64,000 bases of DNA from Flavobacteriaceae bacterium (GCA_004762155.1 SIHP01000001.1:124001-188000), one strand, 5' to 3'; shown: positions 9,818 through 19,250, counted from the first letter of the stretch. Notes: generated by a model from the letters alone, not told the origin. Numbers and translations: made by a program.

Positions 9818-11452
9818 TTATTCTCTTATAAACTTGTATTTTTTTTCATCAACTATTAGTAAATATATTCCTTTTTTCCATTTGGTTGTAGCTATAGTAA
9901 TCTCTGAACCTATAATATTATCTTGCTCCATAATTAATTCTCCTAAAATTGTATATACAGAGATTTTAGTCCCTTTTTTAAGGTTAGATAAATACAAAAC
10001 ATCTTTTACTGGGTTAGGATATGCTTTAAAGTCTCTTATACTAGAAAAATCATCATAACTTAAGGTTTCTGTATATTCATAAGCACCAACATCGTAAGTT
10101 CCAGAACGAGGATTCTTTAGAAAATCATCTATAATTCCATATTCAGAAACATCTGTTCCGTAATTAATAGCTGGTGAGTTTTCTTCTAAAGAATATAGAT
10201 TATTTGAAACATCTGAAAACTTCAAATAATCTAAATTTTGAGTCATAATATTACTAATCGTATCAATTGTAGCTCCTTTTCTAAAAATTTCTTCACCTGA
10301 ACCAGCTATAATATTATTGATTAATCTTTTGGTGCCTCCTTCATTATTAAAAAACACAAAACCGTAATTACCTGAATTTATAAATGTATTATTTATGATA
10401 TTAAAATAACCATTTGGCAAACGATATATCTGATCTCCATTAGTCCCGTTAAAACCATCATCACCACTACCTGTGATAACATTGTTAAAAATATCTACAT
10501 TTCCCATTCCTTGGAATTGAATTCCATGCCCTGTACCATTAATTACATAATTATTATAAAACTTTCCAGTAGTTCCACCTCCAATAAACAAACCTTCATT
10601 ATGAGCACCAGCGTCTAAAGTTCCATAATTTTTAATTACATTATTATACAACTCACAATCTAAATCCACATTTTTAATTTGAATTCCGTCATAGCCAACA
10701 TCTTCAATCAAATTATTATAAATTCTAACGTGCTGAATAGAATGAGAATAAGTAACTTCATCACAACTACTTTCTTTTCTTCCGTTATAAAATCCATGTC
10801 CAATATACAATCCTTCTCCTCCAACATCATGAATATAACAATCTCTCACTATAATATCTTCCATAACCCAAGCTGTTCTTGTAGGATCCGTAAACAAATC
10901 ACAATCTTGATATGGACTTGTTTTAATACCAATACCAGCAAAACCATTATCCTCTCCTATTCCACTAGATTCATACCCTGCTATTTCAATCGCATAAGTT
11001 TCAAAATTTGTAGTAAAATATTCAAAAGTTAAAAAGAAACCATTGGTTGTAGATATTTTTATGCCATGTTGATAATTATCATCTCCATCACCTGCTAACT
11101 TAAAATATTTACTGTTTCTGAATTTTACGCCAAAAGAATATGAAGATTCAATGATTGCTCTTCCATCACAATTTTTAATAATTACAGGATTATCTTCTGT
11201 ACCTACAATATTATTAAAAGTGATGTTTTTATAATTTTCTCCTGCTCCTGACAAACCAATAATATCTCCTGGTTGAATATTCAGGTCTTCCCCGTCTACA
11301 ACACCTGTATTCGTATCAATTACAATATCGCAATCGTTGCAACCTAAATTATCAAAAACTAAGTTTAATAGTGTTTCTTTAGATGTAAAACTTACAATTA
11401 GTAAAGAGATAATAATAACACAAGTTATAAATAAATTTCTTTTTGTTTTCAT
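9818..11452 (-). CDS. Secreted right-handed parallel beta-helix protein with T9SS sorting domain
   Basis: 544 residues. The hydrophobic N-terminus (MKTKRNLFITCVIIISLLIV) is a signal peptide or anchor. The middle (about 80-430) has repeated beta-helix rungs with IYNNLIEDV, LYNNVIKNYG and IFNNVITGSG motifs, as in the Pectate_lyase/Beta_helix (NosD-like) superfamily. I could not identify a convincing lyase active site, so enzyme activity is unproven. The C-terminus (AYPNPVKDVLYL to YKFIRE) is a type A T9SS sorting domain. The gene follows the DUF285 lipoprotein gene on the same strand after a palindromic intergenic segment, and its end abuts the HTCS at 7742 with no room for a terminator. Confidence 0.88.
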   Translation of the reverse strand: MKTKRNLFITCVIIISLLIVSFTSKETLLNLVFDNLGCNDCDIVIDTNTGVVDGEDLNIQPGDIIGLSGAGENYKNITFNNIVGTEDNPVIIKNCDGRAIIESSYSFGVKFRNSKYFKLAGDGDDNYQHGIKISTTNGFFLTFEYFTTNFETYAIEIAGYESSGIGEDNGFAGIGIKTSPYQDCDLFTDPTRTAWVMEDIIVRDCYIHDVGGEGLYIGHGFYNGRKESSCDEVTYSHSIQHVRIYNNLIEDVGYDGIQIKNVDLDCELYNNVIKNYGTLDAGAHNEGLFIGGGTTGKFYNNYVINGTGHGIQFQGMGNVDIFNNVITGSGDDGFNGTNGDQIYRLPNGYFNIINNTFINSGNYGFVFFNNEGGTKRLINNIIAGSGEEIFRKGATIDTISNIMTQNLDYLKFSDVSNNLYSLEENSPAINYGTDVSEYGIIDDFLKNPRSGTYDVGAYEYTETLSYDDFSSIRDFKAYPNPVKDVLYLSNLKKGTKISVYTILGELIMEQDNIIGSEITIATTKWKKGIYLLIVDEKKYKFIRE

Positions 11453-11480
11453 CGTATTTAAATATTAAGTTTAATAACTA

Positions 11481-11507
11481 AAACCAATACTTATTAAGCA
11501 TTGGTTT
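11481..11507 (-). terminator. 27-bp palindrome between the lipoprotein and beta-helix genes
   Basis: AAACCAAT and ATTGGTTT enclose CTTATTAAG, giving an almost perfect palindrome with one mismatched pair. On the minus strand it is followed by TTTTAGTTATT, so a terminator of the upstream lipoprotein gene is likely. Being 29 bp before the next start, it could instead be an operator. Confidence 0.5.
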
Positions 11508-11553
11508 GAGTATTATTATAGTAATTTATAGAGACTAAAAAATAGTATTCTTT

Positions 11554-13605
11554 TTATTCAAAACAACCTAATGTTGGTAGTTGATCTGTTGTAAGACCTG
11601 AATTAGTGCTAAAATATGTACACGATGTTACGTTAGCTGTATTCCAACCTGAAAGATCTTGGTTGAAATTTGTAGCATCTTGAAACATCGAAGACATCCA
11701 CGTAACATTACTTACATCCCATCCACTTAAATCGGAATTAAAAGCTTCAGCATTATGAAACATACGATCCATTAGGGTAACGTTACTAACATCCCATTCA
11801 CTTAAATCTTGATTAAATGCTAGTGTACTAATAAACATCCACCTCATTGTAGTAACCTTACTTGTATTCCAATTACTTATATCTGCATTAAAAGAATGGG
11901 CATTAGTAAACATAGTACCCATTTTAGTTACGTTACCAACATCCCAATTACCAATATCTTGGTTAAAAACACCATTGTTAGAAAATACAGAAGACATGTC
12001 TCTAACATTACTAACATTCCAATTACCAATATCTTGGTTAAATGAAGTACCAGAAAACATTCCTGCAATATCAGTTACATTACTAATATTCCAATTACCA
12101 ATATCTTGATTAAATTCTCTTGCAGCCGGAAACATGTATCGCATGGTTGTAACATTACTAACATCCCAATTACCTAGATCTTGATTAAAAACATAAGCGC
12201 TACTAAACATATAACTCATTTTAGTTACATTACTAACATCCCAAGAACTAATATCTCCATTAAAGACATAAGCGTTATAAAACATATAACTCATACTCTC
12301 AACATTACTAACGTTCCAAGAACTAATATCCCCATTAAATACTTCAGCACGATTAAAAACAGAAACTGCATTAATTAAATTACTAACATCCCAAGTACTA
12401 ATATTTCCATTGAAAGACGATGCTCCGTAGAATATTCCAGCCATATTAGTTACATTACTAACATCCCAATTATCAAGATCTTGATTAAACATAATAGCAT
12501 CGTAAAATACTCCTGCCATAATTGTTACATTACTTACATCCCAATTATTAATATTTCCATTAAAAGAAGATGTTTCTCGAAACACGTAAGATATATCCAT
12601 TACATTACTCAAATCAGGTGTGCCTGACAAATCATATGTTAAATTACTACAGTAAGCAAATGCATACCTCATACTTTCCCATTCAATATCTCCCCAACTT
12701 TCAATAGTTAGCAATTTTGCTGCATTTGTATTATCATCTTGATATATTGCAGGAAAATCACCAAAAATTTGTACAGTATAAATTCCTGCTGTGGCATATT
12801 CATGCGTAGCATCTCCTGTAAGATTGGTATCCGTTGTTCCATCTCCCCAATCAATTATATAATCATAACCTGTTATATCATCATTTGTGTAAATGGTAAT
12901 ACTCTCATTTTCAGTTGTTGTTTCCCAAGTTGTAACAAAAGGAGCAAATGTATCTACTGAAATGTTTGTTGTATATTCAACAGTACTTTCATCATCTGCA
13001 GTTACGGTATACGTTACAGTACTTGAAAAATCTTGAGATCCTGTTGAATTTAAGGTTGCCAATGCAGACACCTCAATAGTTGGTGTCAAAGCTGTAATAT
13101 CTGTTCCATAAGGAAATTCAGCTGTAATGGTTTTAGCGTCTTCATCAATTACCGCTGTTACCGACGCGCTAAGATTTGTGTTATCTTCTCTAGTAAACAT
13201 AAAACTAAGCATCTGTTTGGCTTCACTTGCTTCTACTAAAACCGTAACCGTATATATTTCTGTGCTTTCATTTTCCGCAGTTACCGTATACGTTACTGCA
13301 TTTGAAAAATCTTGTATTGCTGTTGAACTTATTGTTGCATCTTCAGAAATTTCTATTGTAGGTGTTAAAGCAGTAATATCTGTTCCAAAAGGAAATGTTG
13401 CAGTTATAGTTTTATCTGATTCGCTTATTGTTCCGGTTATAGATTCATTTAGTTCTGTATTATTTGCTATAGTAAATACAAAGCTTAAAATTTCTTTTGC
13501 ATCATTTTTAGCAACTTCATCGTCTTTTGAACAACTAAAAAATAGGGTTGCTACTAGTAGTATTATAAAGTACTTAATACTTGTTATTTTTTTCATTTCT
13601 TTCAT
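11554..13605 (-). CDS. Surface lipoprotein with two DUF5018-like domains and DUF285 (BspA-type) repeats
   Basis: About 683 residues from the preferred Met at 13605 (or 13596); the frame runs up to 13644, but that would put extra hydrophobic residues before the signal. A lipoprotein signal ends in LFFSC. Two DUF5018-like domains follow (each ITALTPTIE...TYTVTAE), then a PKD-like stretch (YIIDWGDGTT...HEYATAGIYTVQI) and about thirteen DUF285 repeats of roughly 25 residues (FNQDIGNWDVSNVTxMxxMF). There is no T9SS domain, so it is anchored by lipid instead. DUF285 repeats are common in surface adhesins. The leader shares ATGAAAGAAATGAAA with the secreted protein gene ending at 7527. It is divergent from the third HTCS. 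Confidence 0.88.
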   Translation of the reverse strand: MKEMKKITSIKYFIILLVATLFFSCSKDDEVAKNDAKEILSFVFTIANNTELNESITGTISESDKTITATFPFGTDITALTPTIEISEDATISSTAIQDFSNAVTYTVTAENESTEIYTVTVLVEASEAKQMLSFMFTREDNTNLSASVTAVIDEDAKTITAEFPYGTDITALTPTIEVSALATLNSTGSQDFSSTVTYTVTADDESTVEYTTNISVDTFAPFVTTWETTTENESITIYTNDDITGYDYIIDWGDGTTDTNLTGDATHEYATAGIYTVQIFGDFPAIYQDDNTNAAKLLTIESWGDIEWESMRYAFAYCSNLTYDLSGTPDLSNVMDISYVFRETSSFNGNINNWDVSNVTIMAGVFYDAIMFNQDLDNWDVSNVTNMAGIFYGASSFNGNISTWDVSNLINAVSVFNRAEVFNGDISSWNVSNVESMSYMFYNAYVFNGDISSWDVSNVTKMSYMFSSAYVFNQDLGNWDVSNVTTMRYMFPAAREFNQDIGNWNISNVTDIAGMFSGTSFNQDIGNWNVSNVRDMSSVFSNNGVFNQDIGNWDVGNVTKMGTMFTNAHSFNADISNWNTSKVTTMRWMFISTLAFNQDLSEWDVSNVTLMDRMFHNAEAFNSDLSGWDVSNVTWMSSMFQDATNFNQDLSGWNTANVTSCTYFSTNSGLTTDQLPTLGCFE
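11625..12620 (-). repeat. DUF285 repeat tract, about 75-bp period
   Basis: Units encoding WDVSNVTxMxxMFxxAxxFNxDLS recur about thirteen times with a period near 75 bp. The plus strand shows the recurrent phrase ACATTACTAACATCCCA. Unit lengths vary slightly, so the array is older or under less homogenisation than the 219-bp repeats. Confidence 0.85.
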
Positions 13606-13660
13606 TTTTAAAATATACCGCAATAACAAAAAAATAAATATCAATTTTTAATCAATCAAC

Positions 13661-13748
13661 ATCACAAACCTGTCAATTTAAAATTTGTTACTTCTTGTTA
13701 CTTCAACAAAAATCACTAACCGGTCAAAAAACATCACTAATTGGTCAA
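13661..13748. promoter_or_regulatory. Candidate HTCS operator with three ATCAC-type sites
   Basis: ATCACTAACCGGTCAA (13712-13727) and ATCACTAATTGGTCAA (13733-13748) are direct repeats offset by 21 bp, preceded by GTTACTT at 13697. A weaker copy, ATCACAAACCTGTCAA, is at 13661-13676. The arrangement matches 7607-7659. Distance to the downstream -7 box differs from the other locus by 11 bp, one helical turn, so the sites keep the same DNA face. Confidence 0.6.
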
Positions 13749-13784
13749 TTAGATAATTCAACTAAATCTTGATGAATTATTTTT

Positions 13785-13792
13785 TATGTTTG
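13785..13792 (+). promoter_or_regulatory. -7 box TATGTTTG of the third HTCS gene
   Basis: This is an exact TAnnTTTG match 10 bp before the ATG at 13803, with the candidate operator ending 36 bp upstream. A very short leader is implied. Confidence 0.5.
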
Positions 13793-13802
13793 GTTTTTAT
13801 TA

Positions 13803-15944
13803 ATGAAAGACTTCTTATCAATGGCTCAAAAAATTGTGTTTTTTTACAACAATTTCATCAATATTGGTGTGCACAAAAACATCAATAAAACTGAATCAAA
13901 AAAGATACATTTACTAAATTTATATTGTCTTATTTGGTATTTTTTTTTAACGTTACATGTCTTTATCGATTTTCATAATATTATCGGTTTTCATGAAAAG
14001 AAACTTATACTATTAAACTTTGTTTTTATTTTATCTCTAGTGGTATCTGTTCAGGCTTTACAATATTATAACCACTATTTAAAAGCGCGACTCTTATTTA
14101 CAATATCACTCACCTTTTTCATCTTCTTTTATTCTAATTTTGTTGATAATTATAAAGCTACTTTCTTAGAATTTTTCTTTGTTTTCCCTCCTTGTATTTC
14201 TTTAATTTTCTTTAACAAAAGAAAAATTCATTTAACAATATTGGTTATTTCATTTTGCTTTCTTTTTATACCCAATCTATTTTTTCAACATTATCCAAAA
14301 TATATTTATAATCATATAAATACTGCCATTTTATATTTCAGTATTATTATAATGATTAGTTATTTTAAAAACTTAAATTCAAAAAACGAAAAAGCGTTAG
14401 AAGAAAGGACTCAAGAGTTAGAAACGATAAATAATTTTCAATCGCAATTTTTTATTAATATATCTCATGAAATAAGAACTCCTTTGACTTTAATTAATGG
14501 AGATATAGAACAACTGAAGAATTATGAATATAAAGTTCCTCAATTAAAAAAAATACAACAAGACTTACATACTGAAGTTACTAAAATAACTGATATGGTT
14601 AATGATGTATTGGACTTATCTAAAATGGAAACTTCTAATTTCAACTTAAACATCAAGAGTATTAGTGGAACTGAATTAATTGAACAATTACATGCTTCTT
14701 TTGAAACTGTTTTTGAACAAAAAAAAATCAATTTTACATTACATCCCATCGATTATAATTATTTAATTGATGCTGATACTATTCAGCTAAATAGAGCTAT
14801 TAGTAATATTATTGTAAATGCATCAAAATATACAGATACTGATGGAAAAGTAATTATAAGTCTTACTAAGAAAAATGATGCAATTATTATTTCTATAGAA
14901 GATACAGGAATTGGTATTGCAACAAAAGAAATAAACAAAATATGTGATCAATTTTATCAGGTAAAAAATCATATAAATGATGCAGGAGGAAGTGGTGTTG
15001 GGTTATCATTAACTAAAGAAATTATCAATTTACATAACGGTAAACTTCATATTAATAGTGAAGTTGGACTTGGAAGTACATTCAACATAATATTACCTTT
15101 AAAAGAGACCTTACCTTTAACATCTATAATTAATCATGAATATATAAAAGAGGTAAATAGCAGTAGATATTTACCTTCCTTAGAAGCAAAAAATGAATTG
15201 TTTTTAGTTATTGATGACAATGTAAAAATGCGTCAATATATTAGTAACATATTAAACAATTATGGATACACCTGCTTACATGCCGAAAACGGTGTTGAAG
15301 CATTACATTTAATAGCTAAAAACACCATCCATTTTATTGTTACTGATTATATGATGCCAAAAATGAATGGTCTTGACTTTATTAAAAACTTAAAAAAACA
15401 AAAAATAGACATTCCCGTTTTAATGCTTACTGCTAAAAATGATACTAAAAGTCGTTTGGATGTTTTTAGGTTAGGAATAGACGATTACCTTACCAAACCT
15501 TTTGAAAATAATGAATTTATCATCCGAATAGAAAATGCTTTAACTAATTATAAAAATAGAACACAATATATTCTCCAAAAAAACATCTCTATAGAAGAGA
15601 CAAAAGAAACAGATAATTGGATCTCTCAGGTTGAAAGTTATATATTAGAATGCTCCTCTAATATTCAATTTAAACAAGCGGATATTGCAAATCACTTTAA
15701 CATGTCTATAAGTACTTTATACAGAAAAATTAAATCTTCAAGAGGATTAAGTCCAAATGAATTAGTTAAAGAAATAAAACTGCAAAAAGCTCATGAAATT
15801 TTAACCAAAGATCACACAATACCTTTAAAACAATTGGCTCTTGAAGTTGGTTTTCAACATACATCCTATTTTTCTAAAATGTATGAAAATCGTTTTGGGA
15901 TAAAACCTTTTATCAAAAAAGTTACACCAACATCAATTTCTTAA
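13803..15944 (+). CDS. Hybrid two-component system regulator with six-helix membrane sensor
   Basis: 713 residues. It has the same layout as the HTCS at 7742: about six membrane helices in the first 190 residues, HisKA (NISHEIRTPLTLINGD), HATPase (SNIIVNASKY, DTGIGIA, GGSGVGLSL), a receiver (VIDDNVKMRQY, VTDYMMPKMNG, TKPFENN) and an AraC-type HTH ending in FGIKPF. It is more diverged from the other two than they are from each other. The likely target is the divergent DUF285 lipoprotein gene, and perhaps the beta-helix gene after it. Its last 23 bp overlap the 3' end of the DUF721 gene on the other strand. Confidence 0.93.
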   Translation: MKDFLSMAQKIVFFYNNFINIGVHKNINKTESKKIHLLNLYCLIWYFFLTLHVFIDFHNIIGFHEKKLILLNFVFILSLVVSVQALQYYNHYLKARLLFTISLTFFIFFYSNFVDNYKATFLEFFFVFPPCISLIFFNKRKIHLTILVISFCFLFIPNLFFQHYPKYIYNHINTAILYFSIIIMISYFKNLNSKNEKALEERTQELETINNFQSQFFINISHEIRTPLTLINGDIEQLKNYEYKVPQLKKIQQDLHTEVTKITDMVNDVLDLSKMETSNFNLNIKSISGTELIEQLHASFETVFEQKKINFTLHPIDYNYLIDADTIQLNRAISNIIVNASKYTDTDGKVIISLTKKNDAIIISIEDTGIGIATKEINKICDQFYQVKNHINDAGGSGVGLSLTKEIINLHNGKLHINSEVGLGSTFNIILPLKETLPLTSIINHEYIKEVNSSRYLPSLEAKNELFLVIDDNVKMRQYISNILNNYGYTCLHAENGVEALHLIAKNTIHFIVTDYMMPKMNGLDFIKNLKKQKIDIPVLMLTAKNDTKSRLDVFRLGIDDYLTKPFENNEFIIRIENALTNYKNRTQYILQKNISIEETKETDNWISQVESYILECSSNIQFKQADIANHFNMSISTLYRKIKSSRGLSPNELVKEIKLQKAHEILTKDHTIPLKQLALEVGFQHTSYFSKMYENRFGIKPFIKKVTPTSIS

Positions 15945-16218
15945 CTAATTGCTCTCCTAACTCTTCGTTTATCATATTAATAATTTTACCTTTTCCGTAA
16001 CTTAATTCTTCTCTTAGTGTAGAAGATGATAAACGAACAATTAATGTTCCGTTTTGTATTTTCACTTCATCTGTATACGATGAAACTCCAGCGCCCATTA
16101 ACTTATTCCAAGCCTCTTCAACATTAATCTTTTGAAAGCCTTTTTTTAATTTACTTTCATTTATATATGTACCTAATAAATCTTTTATAGAAAAACTTTC
16201 ATTCTCTCTTTTTGCCAT
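15922..16218 (-). CDS. DUF721 family protein (DciA-like)
   Basis: 98 residues. The pattern SIKDLLGTYINESKLKKGFQKINVEEAWNKL... with a C-terminal segment predicted as beta strands (GTLIVRLSSSTLREELSY) fits DUF721, the family that includes the helicase-loading factor DciA. It lies 19 bp downstream of recF on the same strand, a neighbourhood common for this family. A role in loading replicative helicase or binding nucleic acid is inferred from family and context. It overlaps the HTCS gene tail-to-tail by 23 bp. Confidence 0.8.
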   Translation of the reverse strand: MAKRENESFSIKDLLGTYINESKLKKGFQKINVEEAWNKLMGAGVSSYTDEVKIQNGTLIVRLSSSTLREELSYGKGKIINMINEELGEQLVKKLMLV

Positions 16219-16237
16219 CTTTACCTTGTTTCTTTAT

Positions 16238-17320
16238 TTACTGTAGACTATAAATTTGATATTCGTTGTTGTTCTGTTTTAAAACGTTTTCTGTTCTCTC
16301 AGAATGAGTATCTGTTATAAATATTTGCCCAAATTCATCATTATTAACCAAATTAATAATTTGTGAAACTCTATTCTCGTCCAACTTATCAAAAATATCA
16401 TCTAATAGTAAGATAGGTGTAATATTAGATTGTTTTTTAATAAACTCAAACTGAGCGAATTTCAAGGCGATTAAATATGATTTTTGTTGCCCTTGAGAGC
16501 CAAATTTTTTAATAGGATGTGTTCCTATTTCAAAACTCAAATCGTCTTTATGTATACCTACTGATGTGTATTGTAACATCCTATCTTTCTCTAAATTCAT
16601 AGTTAATAAATCGGCTAGAGAATGCTCATCTAACTGACTCTTATAATGTAAATTCACTTGTTCTTTATCTCCAGAAATCAACTTATACTTTTCATTAAAG
16701 ATAGGAACAAAATCTGTTAAAAAAGCTTTTCTTTTCTCGTAAACCTGAGTTCCATACTCAATCAATTGATCATTATAAACACTTAAATTAAGGGCATCAA
16801 ACGTTCTATTAGCTGCAAAATACTTTAACAATGCATTTCGTTGACTTATAATTTTATTATATGAAATTAATGCTTGTAAATACTTTTTATCTTGCTGAGA
16901 TATTACTCCATTAATAAACTTTCTCCTAGTTTCACTACCTTCTACAATTAAATCTCTATCAGCAGGAGAAATAATAACTAGAGGCAATTGTCCAATATGC
17001 TCAGAAAATTTCTCATAAGCTTTACCGTTTCTTTTTAAAACTTTCTTTTGTCCTCTTTTTAACGAACAAATAATCTTTTCATTTCTATCATTTAGCAAAT
17101 AATCGCCTTCAACCATAAAAAAATCTTGTCCGTGTTTTATATTTTGCCCTGCTACAGGATTAAAATAACTCTTAGCAAAAGACATATAATAAATAGCATC
17201 TAAAATATTTGTTTTACCAACACCATTGTTGCCTACAAAGCAATTTATTTTCTTTTCAAAACTAAAAGTTTCAGCTTCAATGTTCTTAAAATTAACAAGT
17301 GATATTTTTTGCAAATACAT
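16238..17320 (-). CDS. recF: DNA replication and repair protein RecF
   Basis: 360 residues, the usual family length. The N-terminus [15 protein letters not shown] and Walker [14 protein letters not shown] are diagnostic; the signature region contains [15 protein letters not shown] and Walker B is [13 protein letters not shown]. RecF is a cytosolic SMC-like ATPase that helps load RecA at gaps with RecO and RecR. It is transcribed with the DUF721 gene and divergently from the TPR gene at 17424. Confidence 0.97.
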   Translation of the reverse strand: MYLQKISLVNFKNIEAETFSFEKKINCFVGNNGVGKTNILDAIYYMSFAKSYFNPVAGQNIKHGQDFFMVEGDYLLNDRNEKIICSLKRGQKKVLKRNGKAYEKFSEHIGQLPLVIISPADRDLIVEGSETRRKFINGVISQQDKKYLQALISYNKIISQRNALLKYFAANRTFDALNLSVYNDQLIEYGTQVYEKRKAFLTDFVPIFNEKYKLISGDKEQVNLHYKSQLDEHSLADLLTMNLEKDRMLQYTSVGIHKDDLSFEIGTHPIKKFGSQGQQKSYLIALKFAQFEFIKKQSNITPILLLDDIFDKLDENRVSQIINLVNNDEFGQIFITDTHSERTENVLKQNNNEYQIYSLQ

Positions 17321-17392
17321 AAATGATTATTCATTTGAGAAAGGAAGCGCAAAATAACGAAAAATCGGCTTTTAAAATCCAATTAAAAAAAC

Positions 17393-17400
17393 TATTTTTG
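17393..17400 (+). promoter_or_regulatory. -7 box TATTTTTG upstream of the TPR gene
   Basis: This is an exact TAnnTTTG match 23 bp before the ATG at 17424, in the short divergent region shared with recF. Confidence 0.45.
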
Positions 17401-17423
17401 TCGCCACTAATTTTAAAGCAATT

Positions 17424-18212
17424 ATGGCAACATATAAGAAAAGAGGATATAAACCTAAGAAAGAAAAGGTTGTAGAAGAAGTTATTGACGAAACATTTGA
17501 CGAATCTCAAAGTGCAGTAGCTGAGGCTTTTAATGCATTAGACGAAGGAGCAAATAAATCGGAAGAATGGATTGAAAAAAATAGCAAGCCTTTATTTTAC
17601 GGTTTAATAGCTGTTGCAGCTTTAATTTTAGGTTATTTGGCTTACAATACGTTTGTCTCTGAACCTAATGAAACTACAGCTTCTAATGAATTGGCTTATC
17701 CAAGATCTCTTTTTGATAAAGCATTAACTTCTGCCGGAGCAACTGCAGATAGTTTATATACTTTAGGTTTAAAAGGTGGTGTAAATGCTAAATTTGGATT
17801 TATAGATATTGCAGATAATTACAGCGGAACTAAAGCTGGAAATTTAGCAAACTATTATGCAGGTATTTCTTATTTGAAAATGAAAAAATATCAAGAAGCA
17901 ATAAATCATTTAGATAAGTTTACTTCTGATGATGAATTATTAGGTCCAACTGCATTAGGTGCTATTGGTGATGCTTTTGCAGATTTAGGTCAATTAAAAG
18001 ATGCTTTAGAGTATTACGAAAAAGCAGCTACTAAAAAAGATAATGAGTTTACAGCTCCTTTATTTTTATTTAAAGCAGCTCAAACAGCAATGCTACAAAA
18101 AAACTATAGTAAAGCAGAAAAATTGTTTACAACTATAAAAGATAAATATGCAACTACCGATCAAGGTAAAGACATAGAAAAATATATTAATAGCGCTAAA
18201 TACGCTCAATAA
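17424..18212 (+). CDS. Membrane-anchored tetratricopeptide-repeat protein
   Basis: 262 residues. A charged cytosolic N-terminus (KKRGYKPKKEKV) is followed by one membrane helix near 55-75 (LFYGLIAVAALILGYLAY), then TPR-like helices in the envelope (AGISYLKMKKYQEAINHLDKF, GQLKDALEYYEKAA, KNYSKAEKLF). The layout resembles YfgM-like or Bacteroidota 'tetratricopeptide repeat protein' entries that act as envelope scaffolds. The partner is unknown. ribH follows on the same strand after 71 bp, so co-transcription is possible. Confidence 0.82.
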   Translation: MATYKKRGYKPKKEKVVEEVIDETFDESQSAVAEAFNALDEGANKSEEWIEKNSKPLFYGLIAVAALILGYLAYNTFVSEPNETTASNELAYPRSLFDKALTSAGATADSLYTLGLKGGVNAKFGFIDIADNYSGTKAGNLANYYAGISYLKMKKYQEAINHLDKFTSDDELLGPTALGAIGDAFADLGQLKDALEYYEKAATKKDNEFTAPLFLFKAAQTAMLQKNYSKAEKLFTTIKDKYATTDQGKDIEKYINSAKYAQ

Positions 18213-18283
18213 TTTCAATACTCATTAATCAATTATCAATTTACATTGTTCTTTGATAAGTGATAATTGTTAACTGAAAAAAA

Positions 18284-18790
18284 ATGGCAACAACAAACTT
18301 ATCTTATTACGATAAAAACACAATCCCAAATGCGAAGCAATTTCGATTTGGGATTGTTGTTTCTGAATGGAATCCAGAAATAACACAAAACTTACAAAAA
18401 GGAGCTATTGAAGCTTTATTAGATTGTGGTGCATCAGAAGAAAATATCATTTCTTGGGATGTTCCTGGTAGCTTTGAATTGGTTTACGGTTGTAAAAAAA
18501 TGATTGAAGTTGAAAAACTTGATGCAATTATTGCAATTGGAAACGTAATACAAGGAGAAACAAAACATTTCGATTTTGTTTGTGAAGGTGTTACGCAAGG
18601 AATTGTAGATTTAAATATTAAATACGATGTTCCAGTAATTTTTTGTGTGTTAACAGATAACACAAAACAACAATCATTAGATCGTTCTGGTGGAAAATTA
18701 GGGAACAAAGGAATAGAATGTGCAGTAGCTGCTGTAAAAATGGCTGCTATTAAAAATACAGGAAGAAAATCTAATTCATTAGGTTTTTAA
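18284..18790 (+). CDS. ribH: 6,7-dimethyl-8-ribityllumazine synthase
   Basis: 168 residues, normal for the family. RibH condenses 5-amino-6-ribitylaminouracil with 3,4-dihydroxy-2-butanone 4-phosphate in riboflavin synthesis. Visible signatures are the substrate-binding segments VVSEWNPEI and VPGSFELVYGCK, and AIGNVIQGETKHFDFVCEGVTQG, which carries the catalytic His. A strong terminator follows 22 bp after the stop, so this closes the transcription unit. The other rib genes are not in this window. Confidence 0.96.
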   Translation: MATTNLSYYDKNTIPNAKQFRFGIVVSEWNPEITQNLQKGAIEALLDCGASEENIISWDVPGSFELVYGCKKMIEVEKLDAIIAIGNVIQGETKHFDFVCEGVTQGIVDLNIKYDVPVIFCVLTDNTKQQSLDRSGGKLGNKGIECAVAAVKMAAIKNTGRKSNSLGF

Positions 18791-18811
18791 TTCTGAGCTA
18801 CATACAATACA

Positions 18812-18843
18812 AAAAACCAAGGCGTTTGCCTTGGTTTTATTTT
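18812..18843 (+). terminator. Rho-independent terminator after ribH
   Basis: AAAACCAAGGC and GCCTTGGTTTT form an 11-bp perfect stem around a GTTT loop, followed by a T-rich run. Confidence 0.92.
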
Positions 18844-18878
18844 TAACAAAAAGTTTAAGAGTAATTTATTAACATTTG

Positions 18879-18909
18879 TTGACCTTTATTCTTTTATTCA
18901 GTAATTTTG
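18879..18909 (+). promoter_or_regulatory. Promoter upstream of the small membrane protein/mutL operon
   Basis: TTG at 18879-18881 and TAATTTTG at 18902-18909 are separated by 20 bp, fitting the Bacteroidota -33/-7 pattern. The leader to the ATG at 18969 is about 55 bp. Confidence 0.6.
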
Positions 18910-18968
18910 AAGTATCGTTTTTGGTTCGGTTTTTGTTTAAAACTTTACCTAACAAAAACTATTAACTT

Positions 18969-19250
18969 ATGGGATTTATTAAAAGAAAAAATAAAAAGTT
19001 CGATTACCAACCTCGTTATTATAAAGGCGATGGAAACCCGTATGAATTAAAAGGTAAATTCGATGAATATCGTACAACCGTTGGAAAAAGCAAAAGTTTA
19101 AAAGGAAAACTTAATGCCGCTTTAGATGAGTTTAAAAACTCAAAAAATGGAGGATTTAATCCTACTATTTTAATTCTAGTTGGTGTTTTAACACTTATTT
19201 TCTTATTTATTATAGACTTTGATCTTTCCATATTTTTACTAAAAAATTAA
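18969..19250 (+). CDS. Small membrane protein (often labelled riboflavin synthase subunit beta)
   Basis: 93 residues. The N-terminal two-thirds is basic (GFIKRKNKKFDYQPRYYKGDG), and one C-terminal membrane helix lies near 63-88 (PTILILVGVLTLIFLFIIDF). Proteins of this type occur upstream of mutL in flavobacteria and are sometimes named riboflavin synthase subunit beta, a label I think is transferred from the neighbouring ribH; no such domain is visible. The true function is unknown. Its TAA overlaps the mutL ATG by one base (TAATG), so translation is probably coupled. Confidence 0.75.
   Translation: MGFIKRKNKKFDYQPRYYKGDGNPYELKGKFDEYRTTVGKSKSLKGKLNAALDEFKNSKNGGFNPTILILVGVLTLIFLFIIDFDLSIFLLKN

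Noticed and set aside
13127..13651. 174-residue open frame on the plus strand opposite the DUF5018 lipoprotein
   Set aside because: It is antisense to a well-supported gene, reads as a hydrophobic low-complexity translation with no recognisable motif, and mirrors the two DUF5018 repeats.
18969..19250. Naming this gene riboflavin synthase beta subunit
   Set aside because: The product is a small basic protein with a C-terminal membrane helix; the name seems to come from adjacency to ribH.
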